Source: Clostridia bacterium (GTDB taxonomy: Bacteria; Bacillota; DTU025). From it: a stretch of 64,000 bases of DNA. The stretch covers positions 1-64,000 of the forward strand of contig JAYFQW010000070.1 of assembly GCA_034926675.1 (NCBI GenBank), in the 5' to 3' direction. Positions 17,821-26,413 of the stretch are shown here, piece by piece. The stretch's first letter is position 1, and every line of letters starts with the position of its first letter. The position numbers and the translations under genes are program-made. Under the pieces are notes generated by a model. It worked only from the letters and a program-made list of their open reading frames with translations. It was not told the DNA's origin and searched no databases.

Positions 17821-20067
17821 CTACGCCTGAACTTCTGGCAGCAGAACTATGAACGACAGCTTCGATGAGGGGATCTCCAGGGTTGCCCGGGCGTCTCCGT
17901 CCAGTGCGATCTCACGATCATCGTGAATGCCGCCTAGCTGCTCCTGGAGTAGCTGCATCTTCATGCCAGGCCGCCAGCAGCCTGGGGCCAGACAGTTGAT
18001 GCGGACATGCCTGCCTGCAAGCTCCACTGGGTTTGAGATCATCAGTAGCGCTCCGCCGCGTGGCAGTTCCCACCTGCTTGCGGTCATGCGGGTCAGGTCG
18101 CGATAGGGCAGGGAGTTCCAGTCGATGCCAGTATCTGATGCATCACCGGAAAGGCTCCAGCATGCTCTGGGCGCCAGGTCGGACCCATCGCCATCGACCA
18201 GCTCGATTCCATCGGTGTCGCGGTACACTCCGCTGGAGATGAACGAGGCAGCTTGCTGCCGTAGGCGGAGACCTATCCGGAAATACTCGAGAAGGTGCTG
18301 GTTCTCCGCGCCGAACCTGTCGCCGAGTTCGGCCCAGAAGACTGAGCCTAGCACAAAGGCCCTAGCCATGTCCCGGTAGAACCATGCAGATCTCTCCGTA
18401 TCGTCGTCGATGCGCCTGGGGTTGACCATGTTGATCTGAATGAACTCAGGGAATGTGTACTTGTACATGTTGAAGAACTCGTCGTAGTCAGTGCCGTTCC
18501 ACGTGAGGTTCGCGTATAGATACTGGCTGTATATGTCGCCGCAGTTCTCGATCATCAGGAACGCCGTAGGGTCGATCTCGGCGAGCCTGTCTCGTATCTC
18601 CCTTATCATCCTGAGATAGCCATGGTTGTAGAGGCCGTGGTGGTGCACGCCCTCGATCACGTGGTTGTGCTCACGGTCATAGCATGGGAATGGCTCAGCC
18701 GAGCCCAGCTGGTCCAGGTAGATGCCTCTGGCGCCGAAGGCCTTCGACATCCAGCTTGCGGTATCAACCGCCCATTTCCGCCACTGATCGTTTGAGGGGC
18801 ACAGAACGGCGAATGTGCGGGGCCCGTACGATTCGCGGTATAGATCGCCGGTGTAGTCCTTCAGCGCCCAGTGCTGGCCGAGGCGTTCGAAGAAGTCGGA
18901 TTCCAGGTCGAAGAGCCTCACGTTTATGTAGAAGCTTGCCTTCCCGCCTTGCTCCTTGATGTAGCGACAGCCCTGCGCGAGCTCCCACGAACTGCCTAGC
19001 TCCATATCCGGCACGTACTCCGGGTAGTCGGTGTCGAACCCAGATCTGTTCCATCCGGAGATGAATAGGTGATCCATGCCCTCAGCCGCGGCCTGGTCGT
19101 ACATGGACGGAATCTCTTCGAACCTGTGGCGAACCACTGAGTCATTCTTGAAATCGTAACGCGGGCACAGAGCCGACTCGCTCAGCAGATCATTCTGGAC
19201 GTCATGGAGAACGATGTGCTTCCTGATCCAGTTCCGATACTGCATCGCTCCCCAGTGCCAGTCGCCCTCGTGGAGGGCCACAACATATGGCGAGGAGTCC
19301 CATGTCGCTTTCGGGCCCACTGGAACGTGCTTTCTGAAGGAGAAGCCACACCATGGCTTCTCGGGGCCACCAGTTTCGCTCCTCACCCCAGTCAGCACGA
19401 AAGTAGGGTCGTAAGACGCCATATACAGGCCTCTGGATGCATTGGACTCATTGGTGTACAGATCCATCCAAGTCATCGATGCGAGTCCGCAGTAGTTGAT
19501 CTCCCTAGAGTAGACCCCATCGGCTTCCACGATAGTGCGTGCACGCCAGAATTCCAGATAACGCCGGCTGGTCAGCTCTTCCACTGGGTTTGCGATCTTC
19601 TCGCCAGCATGGTGCGGGAACACAAGAACGCTTTTGCGATGATCGCTTCCCAGGACTATGCCGCGCACGAATGGAAATAGGACCTCCACGACCTGAAGGT
19701 CGGTTGTGCGGTTGTCCAAGCTCAGCCGCCAGATGGTGGCGGCTGACGGCTCAGAAGGCTCATCTATCGATTCAATGCTCCAGTTGGCGGCGATTGCGAT
19801 CTCGTCGCTGCGCCCATCGATAGGACGAAACGCGAGATGTTGCACGCGCAACGAGGATTCAGATGCCTTCAGTGATGACACGGCCGACGGGACGAACTCA
19901 CGTCGTGCACCGGCGGAATCTAGGCATACGACGCGAATGGGCGCGTACTCGATTGCCTCAGAGTGCTTGATAAGCTCATCACCGTGGACCAGATCAGCCA
20001 TGCTTCGCAGGGCGCCGCTGGTCTCGTCGATTTCGATACGGAAAAACTTGTTGACAATGGATGGCAC
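17821..20067 (-). CDS. DUF6259-type glycoside hydrolase
   Basis: GTG at 20067 has GGAGG 7 bases upstream and is preferred to the open frame from 20127, giving 748 residues. The N-terminal part is a beta-sandwich of the kind that precedes alpha-galactosidase-like barrels. The barrel region carries PSMYDQAAAEGMDHLFISGW, GARGIYLDQLGSAEP with a likely catalytic Asp, AFLMIENCGDIYSQYLY, and a beta-rich C-terminus. The family is described as a putative glycoside hydrolase related to GH36-like barrels. There is no signal peptide, so it should act in the cytoplasm on an imported oligosaccharide. The substrate is unknown. Confidence 0.75.
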   Translation of the reverse strand: MPSIVNKFFRIEIDETSGALRSMADLVHGDELIKHSEAIEYAPIRVVCLDSAGARREFVPSAVSSLKASESSLRVQHLAFRPIDGRSDEIAIAANWSIESIDEPSEPSAATIWRLSLDNRTTDLQVVEVLFPFVRGIVLGSDHRKSVLVFPHHAGEKIANPVEELTSRRYLEFWRARTIVEADGVYSREINYCGLASMTWMDLYTNESNASRGLYMASYDPTFVLTGVRSETGGPEKPWCGFSFRKHVPVGPKATWDSSPYVVALHEGDWHWGAMQYRNWIRKHIVLHDVQNDLLSESALCPRYDFKNDSVVRHRFEEIPSMYDQAAAEGMDHLFISGWNRSGFDTDYPEYVPDMELGSSWELAQGCRYIKEQGGKASFYINVRLFDLESDFFERLGQHWALKDYTGDLYRESYGPRTFAVLCPSNDQWRKWAVDTASWMSKAFGARGIYLDQLGSAEPFPCYDREHNHVIEGVHHHGLYNHGYLRMIREIRDRLAEIDPTAFLMIENCGDIYSQYLYANLTWNGTDYDEFFNMYKYTFPEFIQINMVNPRRIDDDTERSAWFYRDMARAFVLGSVFWAELGDRFGAENQHLLEYFRIGLRLRQQAASFISSGVYRDTDGIELVDGDGSDLAPRACWSLSGDASDTGIDWNSLPYRDLTRMTASRWELPRGGALLMISNPVELAGRHVRINCLAPGCWRPGMKMQLLQEQLGGIHDDREIALDGDARATLEIPSSKLSFIVLLPEVQA

Positions 20068-20149
20068 TAACGGTCCTCCTCTCCGCAGCACGAAGACGTC
20101 CCCAGATGAACGGCGCGCCTGCCGCATACGGTCAATTCAGGTGAACTGG

Positions 20150-20881
20150 TTACGAACGCCTCATAGACACGTATAGCTTGTATCTGTCACCCCTGTATAC
20201 GGATGTGGTATACTCCACGGGTCTGTGGATGGAGTCAAACGAAAGACGTTCGACCCGCAGAACCGGAGCGCCCCTCTTGATGCCAAGCATCGGCGCTTCG
20301 TGGGCCGTTGCCAGTGATGACTCGAAGCTCTGCTCCGCCCAGGCCAGGTCCACCTGATACTTCTTGCTCAGCAGATCGTAGAGGGATGTGCCGTCCAGTC
20401 TGTCGTTGACAAGCCCCGGGCACAGGGCTGAGGACATTCTGAAGATCTCAATGGCTATGGGGTCATCCTCAGCAGTGCGCAAACGCTCAATGCGCACCAC
20501 TGTGCTGCCCTCCGGCATTTTCAGTTTCTCTGCCACAAGCGCATCTGCCTCCTCCTCCGCGACCGACACCAGATGGCCGCCGGGGATGAGTCCCCGGGAT
20601 CGCATGTCTTCGGAGAAACTCGTCAGCTGCATAAGCTGCTGGCTGAACTTGCGCTGGGCAACGTGGGTTCCAGTGCGAGGACGCCTGACCAGGAGGCCGT
20701 CTTTGACAAGCATCTGGATGGCCTGCCTCACGGTAATCTGGCTCACACCGTATGCCTCACAGAGCTCACGCTCGGTGGGAATTCTGTCGCCTGGCTTGAA
20801 TTCCGCGCTCTCGATTCGCTGTCTCCAAATACTGTAGATTTGCTGATAGAGGGAAACCGAAGAGTCTCTATCAAGCTGCAA
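20150..20881 (-). CDS. GntR/HutC-family transcriptional regulator
   Basis: A TTG start at 20881 gives 243 residues. The winged helix at about 8-75 includes SVSLYQQIYSIWRQRIES, IPTERELCEAYGVSQITVRQAIQ and a wing ending LVRRPRTGTHVAQ. The UTRA effector domain fills the rest (STVVRIERLRTAEDDPIAIE, YTTSVYRGDRYKLYV). It heads a minus-strand operon with the glycoside hydrolase, PHP and SIS genes and most likely represses it until a phosphosugar binds the UTRA pocket. A 13-bp palindrome at 20956-20968 is a possible operator. Confidence 0.9.
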   Translation of the reverse strand: MQLDRDSSVSLYQQIYSIWRQRIESAEFKPGDRIPTERELCEAYGVSQITVRQAIQMLVKDGLLVRRPRTGTHVAQRKFSQQLMQLTSFSEDMRSRGLIPGGHLVSVAEEEADALVAEKLKMPEGSTVVRIERLRTAEDDPIAIEIFRMSSALCPGLVNDRLDGTSLYDLLSKKYQVDLAWAEQSFESSLATAHEAPMLGIKRGAPVLRVERLSFDSIHRPVEYTTSVYRGDRYKLYVSMRRS

Positions 20882-20955
20882 AACTAGCCACCACCTGACA
20901 ACTGCAACTGGATCGCTCCATTGAACTCATACATGCCAATGCATCTATTCTTTAT

Positions 20956-20968
20956 AATCATTATGATT
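20956..20968. promoter_or_regulatory. Candidate GntR operator palindrome
   Basis: AATCATTATGATT is a perfect inverted repeat around one central base, about 75 bases upstream of the gntR-type start in an AT-rich stretch. A HutC-type regulator would be expected to bind such a site. Nothing else supports it. Confidence 0.35.
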
Positions 20969-21029
20969 CCTTCCTCGTGGAGAAGTTTGTTGAAGCTGTT
21001 CCTCCGCTGCCAGGTTGCCTGGCTACGTG

Positions 21030-22874
21030 TCATCTCACACTTCCTGCCGGAATGCACGGCAATTCCACCTCAACACGGGTTCCCTCGCCGAGCACGCTCG
21101 AGATGCGGATGAATCCGCGGTGGCGCTCCACTTCGCGGTAGCAAATGGCGAGCCCCAGCCCTGTGCCTTGTCCTGGTTCCTTTGTCGTGAAGAACGGGTC
21201 GAACACACGAGGGATGTACTCTTGCGGTATTCCCGACCCAGTATCGGCGACAACGACTCGGACGGTTTGCGCAGGAGCTTTCTCCACTGACACTGAGAGA
21301 TGGCCTCCATTGGGCATCGCCTGCGCAGCATTGTGGACGATATTGAGGAAGACCTGCCTGAGGCCATCGGGGCTTCCCATCACATCTGGAACAGGAGGCA
21401 ATCTGATCTCCACTTCTATGTGGCGCCTCTTGAGGAGATCGTCCGCAAGAGAGAGAACTTGCCTGATGATATCCGGGAGACTGGATGGACGCATGGACCA
21501 GTCGCCCTTTCTGCCGAATTCCAGGAGGTTCGCAATGATTCGCGTGGCCCGTTCTACGTTGCTCTCGATCGTGGTCAATGCCCTATGCACTTCCGGGTCA
21601 TCGCTATTGACGCGCGACTTGATGGCGTACTCTGCTGCGAGAATTGTCCCGAGTGGGTTCCGCAGCTCGTGCGCCACTCCCGCAGCCAGCTGGCCCAGGC
21701 TTGCCATCTTTTCCGCCTGCTGCAGCCGCTCCTCAGTAGCGAGTTCTTTGGTCATGATCTTGCCATAGCAGAATGCCTGGCTGGGGGCTGACTGAATCAG
21801 GCCCTGGTCTGCGTGGTCTTCGCGAATTGGGTACGCCCACACGTGGACCCGCTCATCTCGGAACGTGCGGGTGGCGAATGCAGTATCACCAGCCTCGAAT
21901 ACCCGTGCTGCAGGGCATCCAGTGCATGGCCTATCACTGCCAGCCAACACTCTGTAGCATTTCCTGCCTACCAGATCGCGGCGTCGGCAGTGGAAGAAGG
22001 AGGCAGAGAATCTGTTGGCTCGAACTACCTTGAGGTTCCGGTCGACCACAAACATGAAGTCCGACACAGCGTCGAACATCATCTCTAGTTCATGTCGTGA
22101 CTCCTCCAGCTCGCGCGTACGGGCGCTCACGAGGCTGGCGAGGTGGTCGTTGTAGGAACGCATATCCCGCTCGAGCTCTTTGTAGGTGTGAATATCCTTC
22201 GTGACGCCTACGATGGCCGAGACTCTGCCATCGGCGCCACGAATCATCGAGACTGACAGCAGCACAGGTATTGCTGCGCCGTCTTTTGTGATATTGACCG
22301 CTTCGCCTGTCCACAGGTCGTCGACATCTCCAGGCGACAGGATCGTCTCCTGTAGGCGACGGATCTCATCTGGGTTGCAGAAGATGTCAATCGTCTTTCC
22401 CACCAGCTCGTCCACGCGATACTGGTGCATAGCAGCCTGCGCCTGGTTCACGTAGATGATGCGCAGGTTAGGATCGATTATGGTGATCCCGCCGGCTGCC
22501 TTGTCGAGGGCGGTGGCGAGGAAGCTGAGTCTCCCTTCTTGGATTGCCTGCTCAGTGATGTCGCGCAGTGATATGATCACCTGACCGGTTGGGCTCCCGC
22601 TTCCGTCGCATATGTGCGTCTGCGTCGCTTCCAGATGAACCGCGCCCACACCTTCGGCCGTGCCTGCGCCGGCCCGGGTGAACTGCACAACAGGCAGGAT
22701 CTCGGCGGCGGCCAGCTCAGGGCAAAGGTCAGTGAGGAGGGAACCGGCAGGAAGCTGTACGCCTAGCATTGCCTCGGCGCTCGGATTGACATCGACTACC
22801 GTGCCGAGCTGATCGAGTACGATCAGTCCGATGCAGTTGATGGCATGCAGTATGGAACCGGATCCGGAAGCCAT
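21030..22874 (-). CDS. Multi-PAS sensor histidine kinase (NtrB-like)
   Basis: ATG at 22874 follows GGAGGG by 7 bases; the longer frame to 23072 runs through the promoter and is rejected. The 614-residue protein has no membrane segments and should be cytoplasmic. It carries three PAS domains (starting near residues 8, 130 and 275); the third contains a Cys motif, KCYRVLAGSDRPCTGCP. A HisKA domain follows with the phospho-acceptor His in VAHELRNPLG (about residue 400). HATPase boxes are IVHNAAQAMPNGG, DTGSGIP and GQGTGLGLAI. No receiver domain or response regulator with a receiver is adjacent. It is divergent from a sigma-54 activator. Confidence 0.88.
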   Translation of the reverse strand: MASGSGSILHAINCIGLIVLDQLGTVVDVNPSAEAMLGVQLPAGSLLTDLCPELAAAEILPVVQFTRAGAGTAEGVGAVHLEATQTHICDGSGSPTGQVIISLRDITEQAIQEGRLSFLATALDKAAGGITIIDPNLRIIYVNQAQAAMHQYRVDELVGKTIDIFCNPDEIRRLQETILSPGDVDDLWTGEAVNITKDGAAIPVLLSVSMIRGADGRVSAIVGVTKDIHTYKELERDMRSYNDHLASLVSARTRELEESRHELEMMFDAVSDFMFVVDRNLKVVRANRFSASFFHCRRRDLVGRKCYRVLAGSDRPCTGCPAARVFEAGDTAFATRTFRDERVHVWAYPIREDHADQGLIQSAPSQAFCYGKIMTKELATEERLQQAEKMASLGQLAAGVAHELRNPLGTILAAEYAIKSRVNSDDPEVHRALTTIESNVERATRIIANLLEFGRKGDWSMRPSSLPDIIRQVLSLADDLLKRRHIEVEIRLPPVPDVMGSPDGLRQVFLNIVHNAAQAMPNGGHLSVSVEKAPAQTVRVVVADTGSGIPQEYIPRVFDPFFTTKEPGQGTGLGLAICYREVERHRGFIRISSVLGEGTRVEVELPCIPAGSVR

Positions 22875-22932
22875 GAGGTTACCCTCCTTGCAGGGCGCGG
22901 ACAATTCCCCGGGATTGGGTGGCTCTGGGGAC

Positions 22933-22941
22933 ATTATACCA
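22933..22941 (-). promoter_or_regulatory. Extended -10 promoter of the histidine kinase gene
   Basis: On the minus strand the bases read TGGTATAAT, a consensus -10 box with the TGn extension, about 58 bases upstream of the ATG at 22874. The -35 region is weak, as is usual for extended -10 promoters. Confidence 0.55.
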
Positions 22942-23092
22942 GACGGAAAGAGATGAAGCGGCACATGGGGAATGAGGGAGAGACATTCCCACTGCTGCGT
23001 GGCGCGCCCATATGGAAGGTGGCAGCCTGCCAATGGCGAAATCATGAGTCCGGATGCTTGCGTCGCAAGCATCTTGAGGAGGAGCGCAATTA

Positions 23093-24916
23093 ATGTCGCG
23101 GCCGCTGGTTCCAGTAACAGGCGAAATGTCTGATCGATGCGTCTTGCAGAGTCAGGATCTTTTCGAAATGAGGGACACGATACAGCAGATTGTTGACGCT
23201 GTGGCTGCGGCCATGAGCGTCGATGTCACGGTGGCTGATTCGTCGCTTCTCCGAGTGGCTGGGACTGGCCCGTTTGCGGATTGTCTTAGCGCGAGAGTGC
23301 CGCGGGGATCAGCTTTCCAGAAGGCGCTAACATGCGGAGAGACTGTGCTCGTGGATAACCCCAGGGACATCGAGGCGTGCGTATCCTGTGAGGGCCGCGC
23401 GGATTGCCGTGAGACTTTCCAGATCTGCACCCCCATAAGACTGGGCGGGTTATGCATCGGAGTCCTCGCGATCGTGGCTTTCACAACAGAGCAGCGAGAT
23501 CGCCTCATGGAGAGGCAGCCATCATATGTATCATTCCTGGAGAGGATGGCTGAGCTCGTCGCCAGCAAGGCGGCTGAGGCAGCGCTAATACGCAGCATAG
23601 AGGCTCGAACCAGCGAACTCGAGGCCGTTATCGACAGCATTCAGCAGGGTGTGGTATGCGTGGACCAGGACTGCCGCATCAGGCACATAAACACGCGCGC
23701 ATCCAGCATGCTTGAGATTCCTCCCGGAACCCGGCTTATCAACATGGATATGCGGCTCATCTGGCCTTCGGCGCTTCTGTGTTCCTGCATGACACAGGGC
23801 AGCAATAAGCTGAATGCGGAAGAGACGTATCGAACTCCAGGCGGGAGGCTGGTGAGATTCCTATCTTCGGTTCAGGTCCTGCGGTACGGCGACCTGATCA
23901 CCGGTGGAGTATGCACTTTCAGTGATCTGGAGAGCACACATAAGAGCGCCTTTAGGGCCATGGAGAAGGGCACAGACTTCACCTTCAGCGACATCATCGG
24001 CGGCAGCAATGCGCTTGCCGATGTGAAGAGGATGGCTGAAGAGGCAGCTAGGTACGATTCGAGCATCCTTCTCATAGGTGAGACTGGGACCGGAAAGGAG
24101 CTCTTCGCGAGGGCCATCCACAACGCAAGCCACCGGCGCGAGTCACCATTCGTGGGTGTGAACTGCGCAGCGATACCAGAATCCCTCCTGGAAAGCGAAC
24201 TGTTCGGTTACGAACCCGGCGCGTTCACCGGGGCCAGCAAGAACGGCAAGCCCGGCAAGTTCGAGCTTGCCGACCACGGTACGCTGTTTCTCGACGAGAT
24301 AGGGGATATGCCCCTCTTTCTGCAGGCGAAACTGCTCAGGGTGATCCAGAACATGGAGATAACCCGAGTGGGAGGCGTGTACTCAAAGAGAGTCGACGTT
24401 AGAATAGTGTCAGCAACCAATCAAGACCTCAACGCATTCATCGCACAGGGCAGGTTCCGGCCTGATCTGTACTATCGGCTCAATGTAGTTCCAATCCGCC
24501 TGCCGGCGCTCCGGGAGCGCCGCGAGGACATCTCTGTTCTCACCCAGTACTTCGCTGTGCACTACGCAGGGCTGTTCAACAAGGACGTTCGTGGCCTTAC
24601 GGATGAGGCGTTGGAGGCCCTGCTTGAGTACTCCTGGCCCGGGAATGTGCGCGAGCTGGAGAATGTGATCGAGTTCGCCGTGAATTTCGCTAAGGGGGAC
24701 AGGATCACAATCGACGATGTGCGCCCTCGACTGCCCGAGATGCGGGAAAGATGCAGCGCTGGGCTTGATCTCAAGACTGCACTCGATCAGTGCGCTCTGA
24801 AGCTCGTTGAAGAGCGGCTTGCGGTGTATGGGAGAGACGCAGCGGGCAAGGAAAGGGCAGCTGGTGAACTCGGCATAAGCCGGGCGACTCTATATCGGAT
24901 CTTGTCGCAAAGATGA
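23093..24916 (+). CDS. Sigma-54-dependent transcriptional activator with Cys-rich sensory domain
   Basis: The ATG follows GAGGAGGAG. Of 607 residues, about 20-165 form a GAF-like sensor with four cysteines in the segment ACVSCEGRADCRETFQIC, which suggests binding of a metal, Fe-S cluster or thiol. A PAS-like segment is at about 178-285. The AAA+ core (about 295-530) has Walker A GETGTGKE, the sigma-54 contact loop GAFTGA and Walker B LFLDEIGDM. A Fis-type helix-turn-helix ends the protein (LGISRATLYRIL). No receiver domain is present, so the signal is probably sensed directly. The next operon carries a near-consensus sigma-54 promoter, its likely target. Confidence 0.92.
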   Translation: MSRPLVPVTGEMSDRCVLQSQDLFEMRDTIQQIVDAVAAAMSVDVTVADSSLLRVAGTGPFADCLSARVPRGSAFQKALTCGETVLVDNPRDIEACVSCEGRADCRETFQICTPIRLGGLCIGVLAIVAFTTEQRDRLMERQPSYVSFLERMAELVASKAAEAALIRSIEARTSELEAVIDSIQQGVVCVDQDCRIRHINTRASSMLEIPPGTRLINMDMRLIWPSALLCSCMTQGSNKLNAEETYRTPGGRLVRFLSSVQVLRYGDLITGGVCTFSDLESTHKSAFRAMEKGTDFTFSDIIGGSNALADVKRMAEEAARYDSSILLIGETGTGKELFARAIHNASHRRESPFVGVNCAAIPESLLESELFGYEPGAFTGASKNGKPGKFELADHGTLFLDEIGDMPLFLQAKLLRVIQNMEITRVGGVYSKRVDVRIVSATNQDLNAFIAQGRFRPDLYYRLNVVPIRLPALRERREDISVLTQYFAVHYAGLFNKDVRGLTDEALEALLEYSWPGNVRELENVIEFAVNFAKGDRITIDDVRPRLPEMRERCSAGLDLKTALDQCALKLVEERLAVYGRDAAGKERAAGELGISRATLYRILSQR

Positions 24917-24929
24917 GACTGGCGTCTCA
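24914..24929. promoter_or_regulatory. Short inverted repeat after the activator gene
   Basis: TGAGAC-TGGC-GTCTCA is a perfect 6-bp inverted repeat that begins at the stop codon, about 130 bases upstream of the -24 element. It could be an upstream activating site for the adjacent sigma-54 activator or a minor hairpin. The assignment is speculative. Confidence 0.3.
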
Positions 24930-25056
24930 AATGTGATACCGCGTGCCCTCGTTATGGGGCTTAGTGCGAACCGGGGCGGGGTTGCCAGAACGGAAAAACC
25001 CGATATGAGCTGGGCGTTGCCCGAGGCAAGCCATGCACGAGTGATGTGTGCCCATG

Positions 25057-25071
25057 TGGCACGGTTCTTGC
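25057..25071 (+). promoter_or_regulatory. Sigma-54 (-24/-12) promoter
   Basis: TGGCACGGTTCTTGC matches the sigma-54 consensus TGGCAC-N5-TTGC exactly, with GG at 25058-25059 and GC at 25070-25071 at the required 10-base spacing. Transcription would start near 25083. That places the true start of the following gene at ATG 25111 instead of the open frame from 25048. Confidence 0.85.
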
Positions 25072-25110
25072 GAGAGCTATTGGCAAATGGATCTTGCAAG
25101 GACTGATCGC

Positions 25111-26370
25111 ATGAATCTCGAGAAAGTCGTTTCGCTGCTCCAGAGGGAGTTCGTGCCGGCTGTGGGCTGCACCGAGCCGGTTGCCATAGCGCTCACCTGC
25201 GCGAATGCCTATCACGCTGTTGGAGGTCGCCTCGTCAGGCTTGAACTCGAACTAAGCTCCAACGTATTCAAGAACGCCAGGGCAGTTGGGATTCCGGGCA
25301 CGGAAGACACTGGCATTGAGATATCTGCTCTTCTCGGAGTAGTGCTCGACGCTCCCGACGATGGCCTTGAGATCTTCTCTTCCATGACTCCAGCTGCCGC
25401 TGCTGCTGCACGCAAGCTTCGGGAGGCCGCCGTCGTCCGCGTGGTGGTGGACTCAGAGCGGCGTGGCCTGTACGTGCGGGCGCGCGTCACAACCGACTGC
25501 GGATCTGCTGCCGCAGTCGCCATCGATCGGCACACCTGCATTCGCATTGTGGAGATGAACGGAGAGGCAGTTCCTGAAGGCGAATCCGCCAGTGGGGCGG
25601 AAAGCGCCAACGTGCGCCTGAGGAGCATGGGCACATTCGATGAGCTGGTGGAGTGCGTCATGCAGGCGCCAACAGGCGTGTTCGATTTCCTTGTCGACCG
25701 CGCCAAGGCCAACCTCGACATGGCCGAGATAGGCCTGGATTCCCATCATGGCTACGGGGAGCGCGTCCTTCCTGCGCCAGGGCCGAACCTGCCAGCCGAC
25801 TACGCAGCAGCGGCTTGCCTTGCCCGAATGGAAGGCGCACAGCAGCCAGTTTGCACTTGCGCTGGAAGCGGCAATGTGGGAATATCCGCGACCGTTCCAC
25901 TGCTGGTCGATGGACGCACAATCGGGGCGAGCCGCGATATGATGGCTCGAGGCTTGGCCCTCAGCCTGGCCATCACTGTTTATATCAAGGAACACCTGGG
26001 GCTTCTCTCGCCTGTGTGTGGATGCGCGGTGGCGGCCGGGGCTGGCGCCGCAGCTGGAATGGCCTACATGCGGGGAGGCAATGCGCATACCGTGGCTGAC
26101 TCGGCCTCTAGTGTGCTTGCGACACTCGCTGGCATGCTGTGCGACGGGGGCAAGGCAGGATGCGCGCTGAAGGTCTGGACGAGCGCGAGCACTGCGGGCG
26201 AGGCCGCGACGCTGGCCCTATTGGGCAGCACCGTGCCTGCAGGAAACGGGATCGTGGGCAGCTCTGTGGATGAGACCATCCTCGCCCTGGCCGAGGTGGC
26301 CAATCAAGGAATGGCGGAACTAGACCGAGTGCTTGTCGACATGATGCGGGCAAAGTACGGCTGCGCGTAG
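25111..26370 (+). CDS. cyuA: L-cysteine desulfidase-like protein (CyuA/UPF0597, serine dehydratase alpha family)
   Basis: ATG at 25111 is chosen because the promoter lies at 25057-25071; an AAGGA precedes it. The 419-residue protein has the UPF0597 landmarks: PAVGCTEPVAIAL near residue 20, CTCAGSGNVGISATVPL, PVCGCAVAAGAGAAAG and LCDGGKAGCALKVW. The spaced cysteines match those thought to hold an Fe-S cluster in this family. Members such as CyuA split L-cysteine to pyruvate, ammonia and sulfide under anaerobic conditions. A Cys-rich sensor in the activator and an OsmC protein at the operon end fit a thiol or sulfur theme. Another beta-eliminated amino acid cannot be excluded. Confidence 0.8.
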   Translation: MNLEKVVSLLQREFVPAVGCTEPVAIALTCANAYHAVGGRLVRLELELSSNVFKNARAVGIPGTEDTGIEISALLGVVLDAPDDGLEIFSSMTPAAAAAARKLREAAVVRVVVDSERRGLYVRARVTTDCGSAAAVAIDRHTCIRIVEMNGEAVPEGESASGAESANVRLRSMGTFDELVECVMQAPTGVFDFLVDRAKANLDMAEIGLDSHHGYGERVLPAPGPNLPADYAAAACLARMEGAQQPVCTCAGSGNVGISATVPLLVDGRTIGASRDMMARGLALSLAITVYIKEHLGLLSPVCGCAVAAGAGAAAGMAYMRGGNAHTVADSASSVLATLAGMLCDGGKAGCALKVWTSASTAGEAATLALLGSTVPAGNGIVGSSVDETILALAEVANQGMAELDRVLVDMMRAKYGCA

Positions 26371-26413
26371 GGCGGCAGTACTACTCATATCTCACAAGGA
26401 GGATGAAGCACCA

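Noticed and set aside
22845-23092. Small plus-strand gene between kinase and activator
   Set aside because: The frame overlaps the kinase promoter and start region and has no motif; the gap is adequately explained as a divergent control region.
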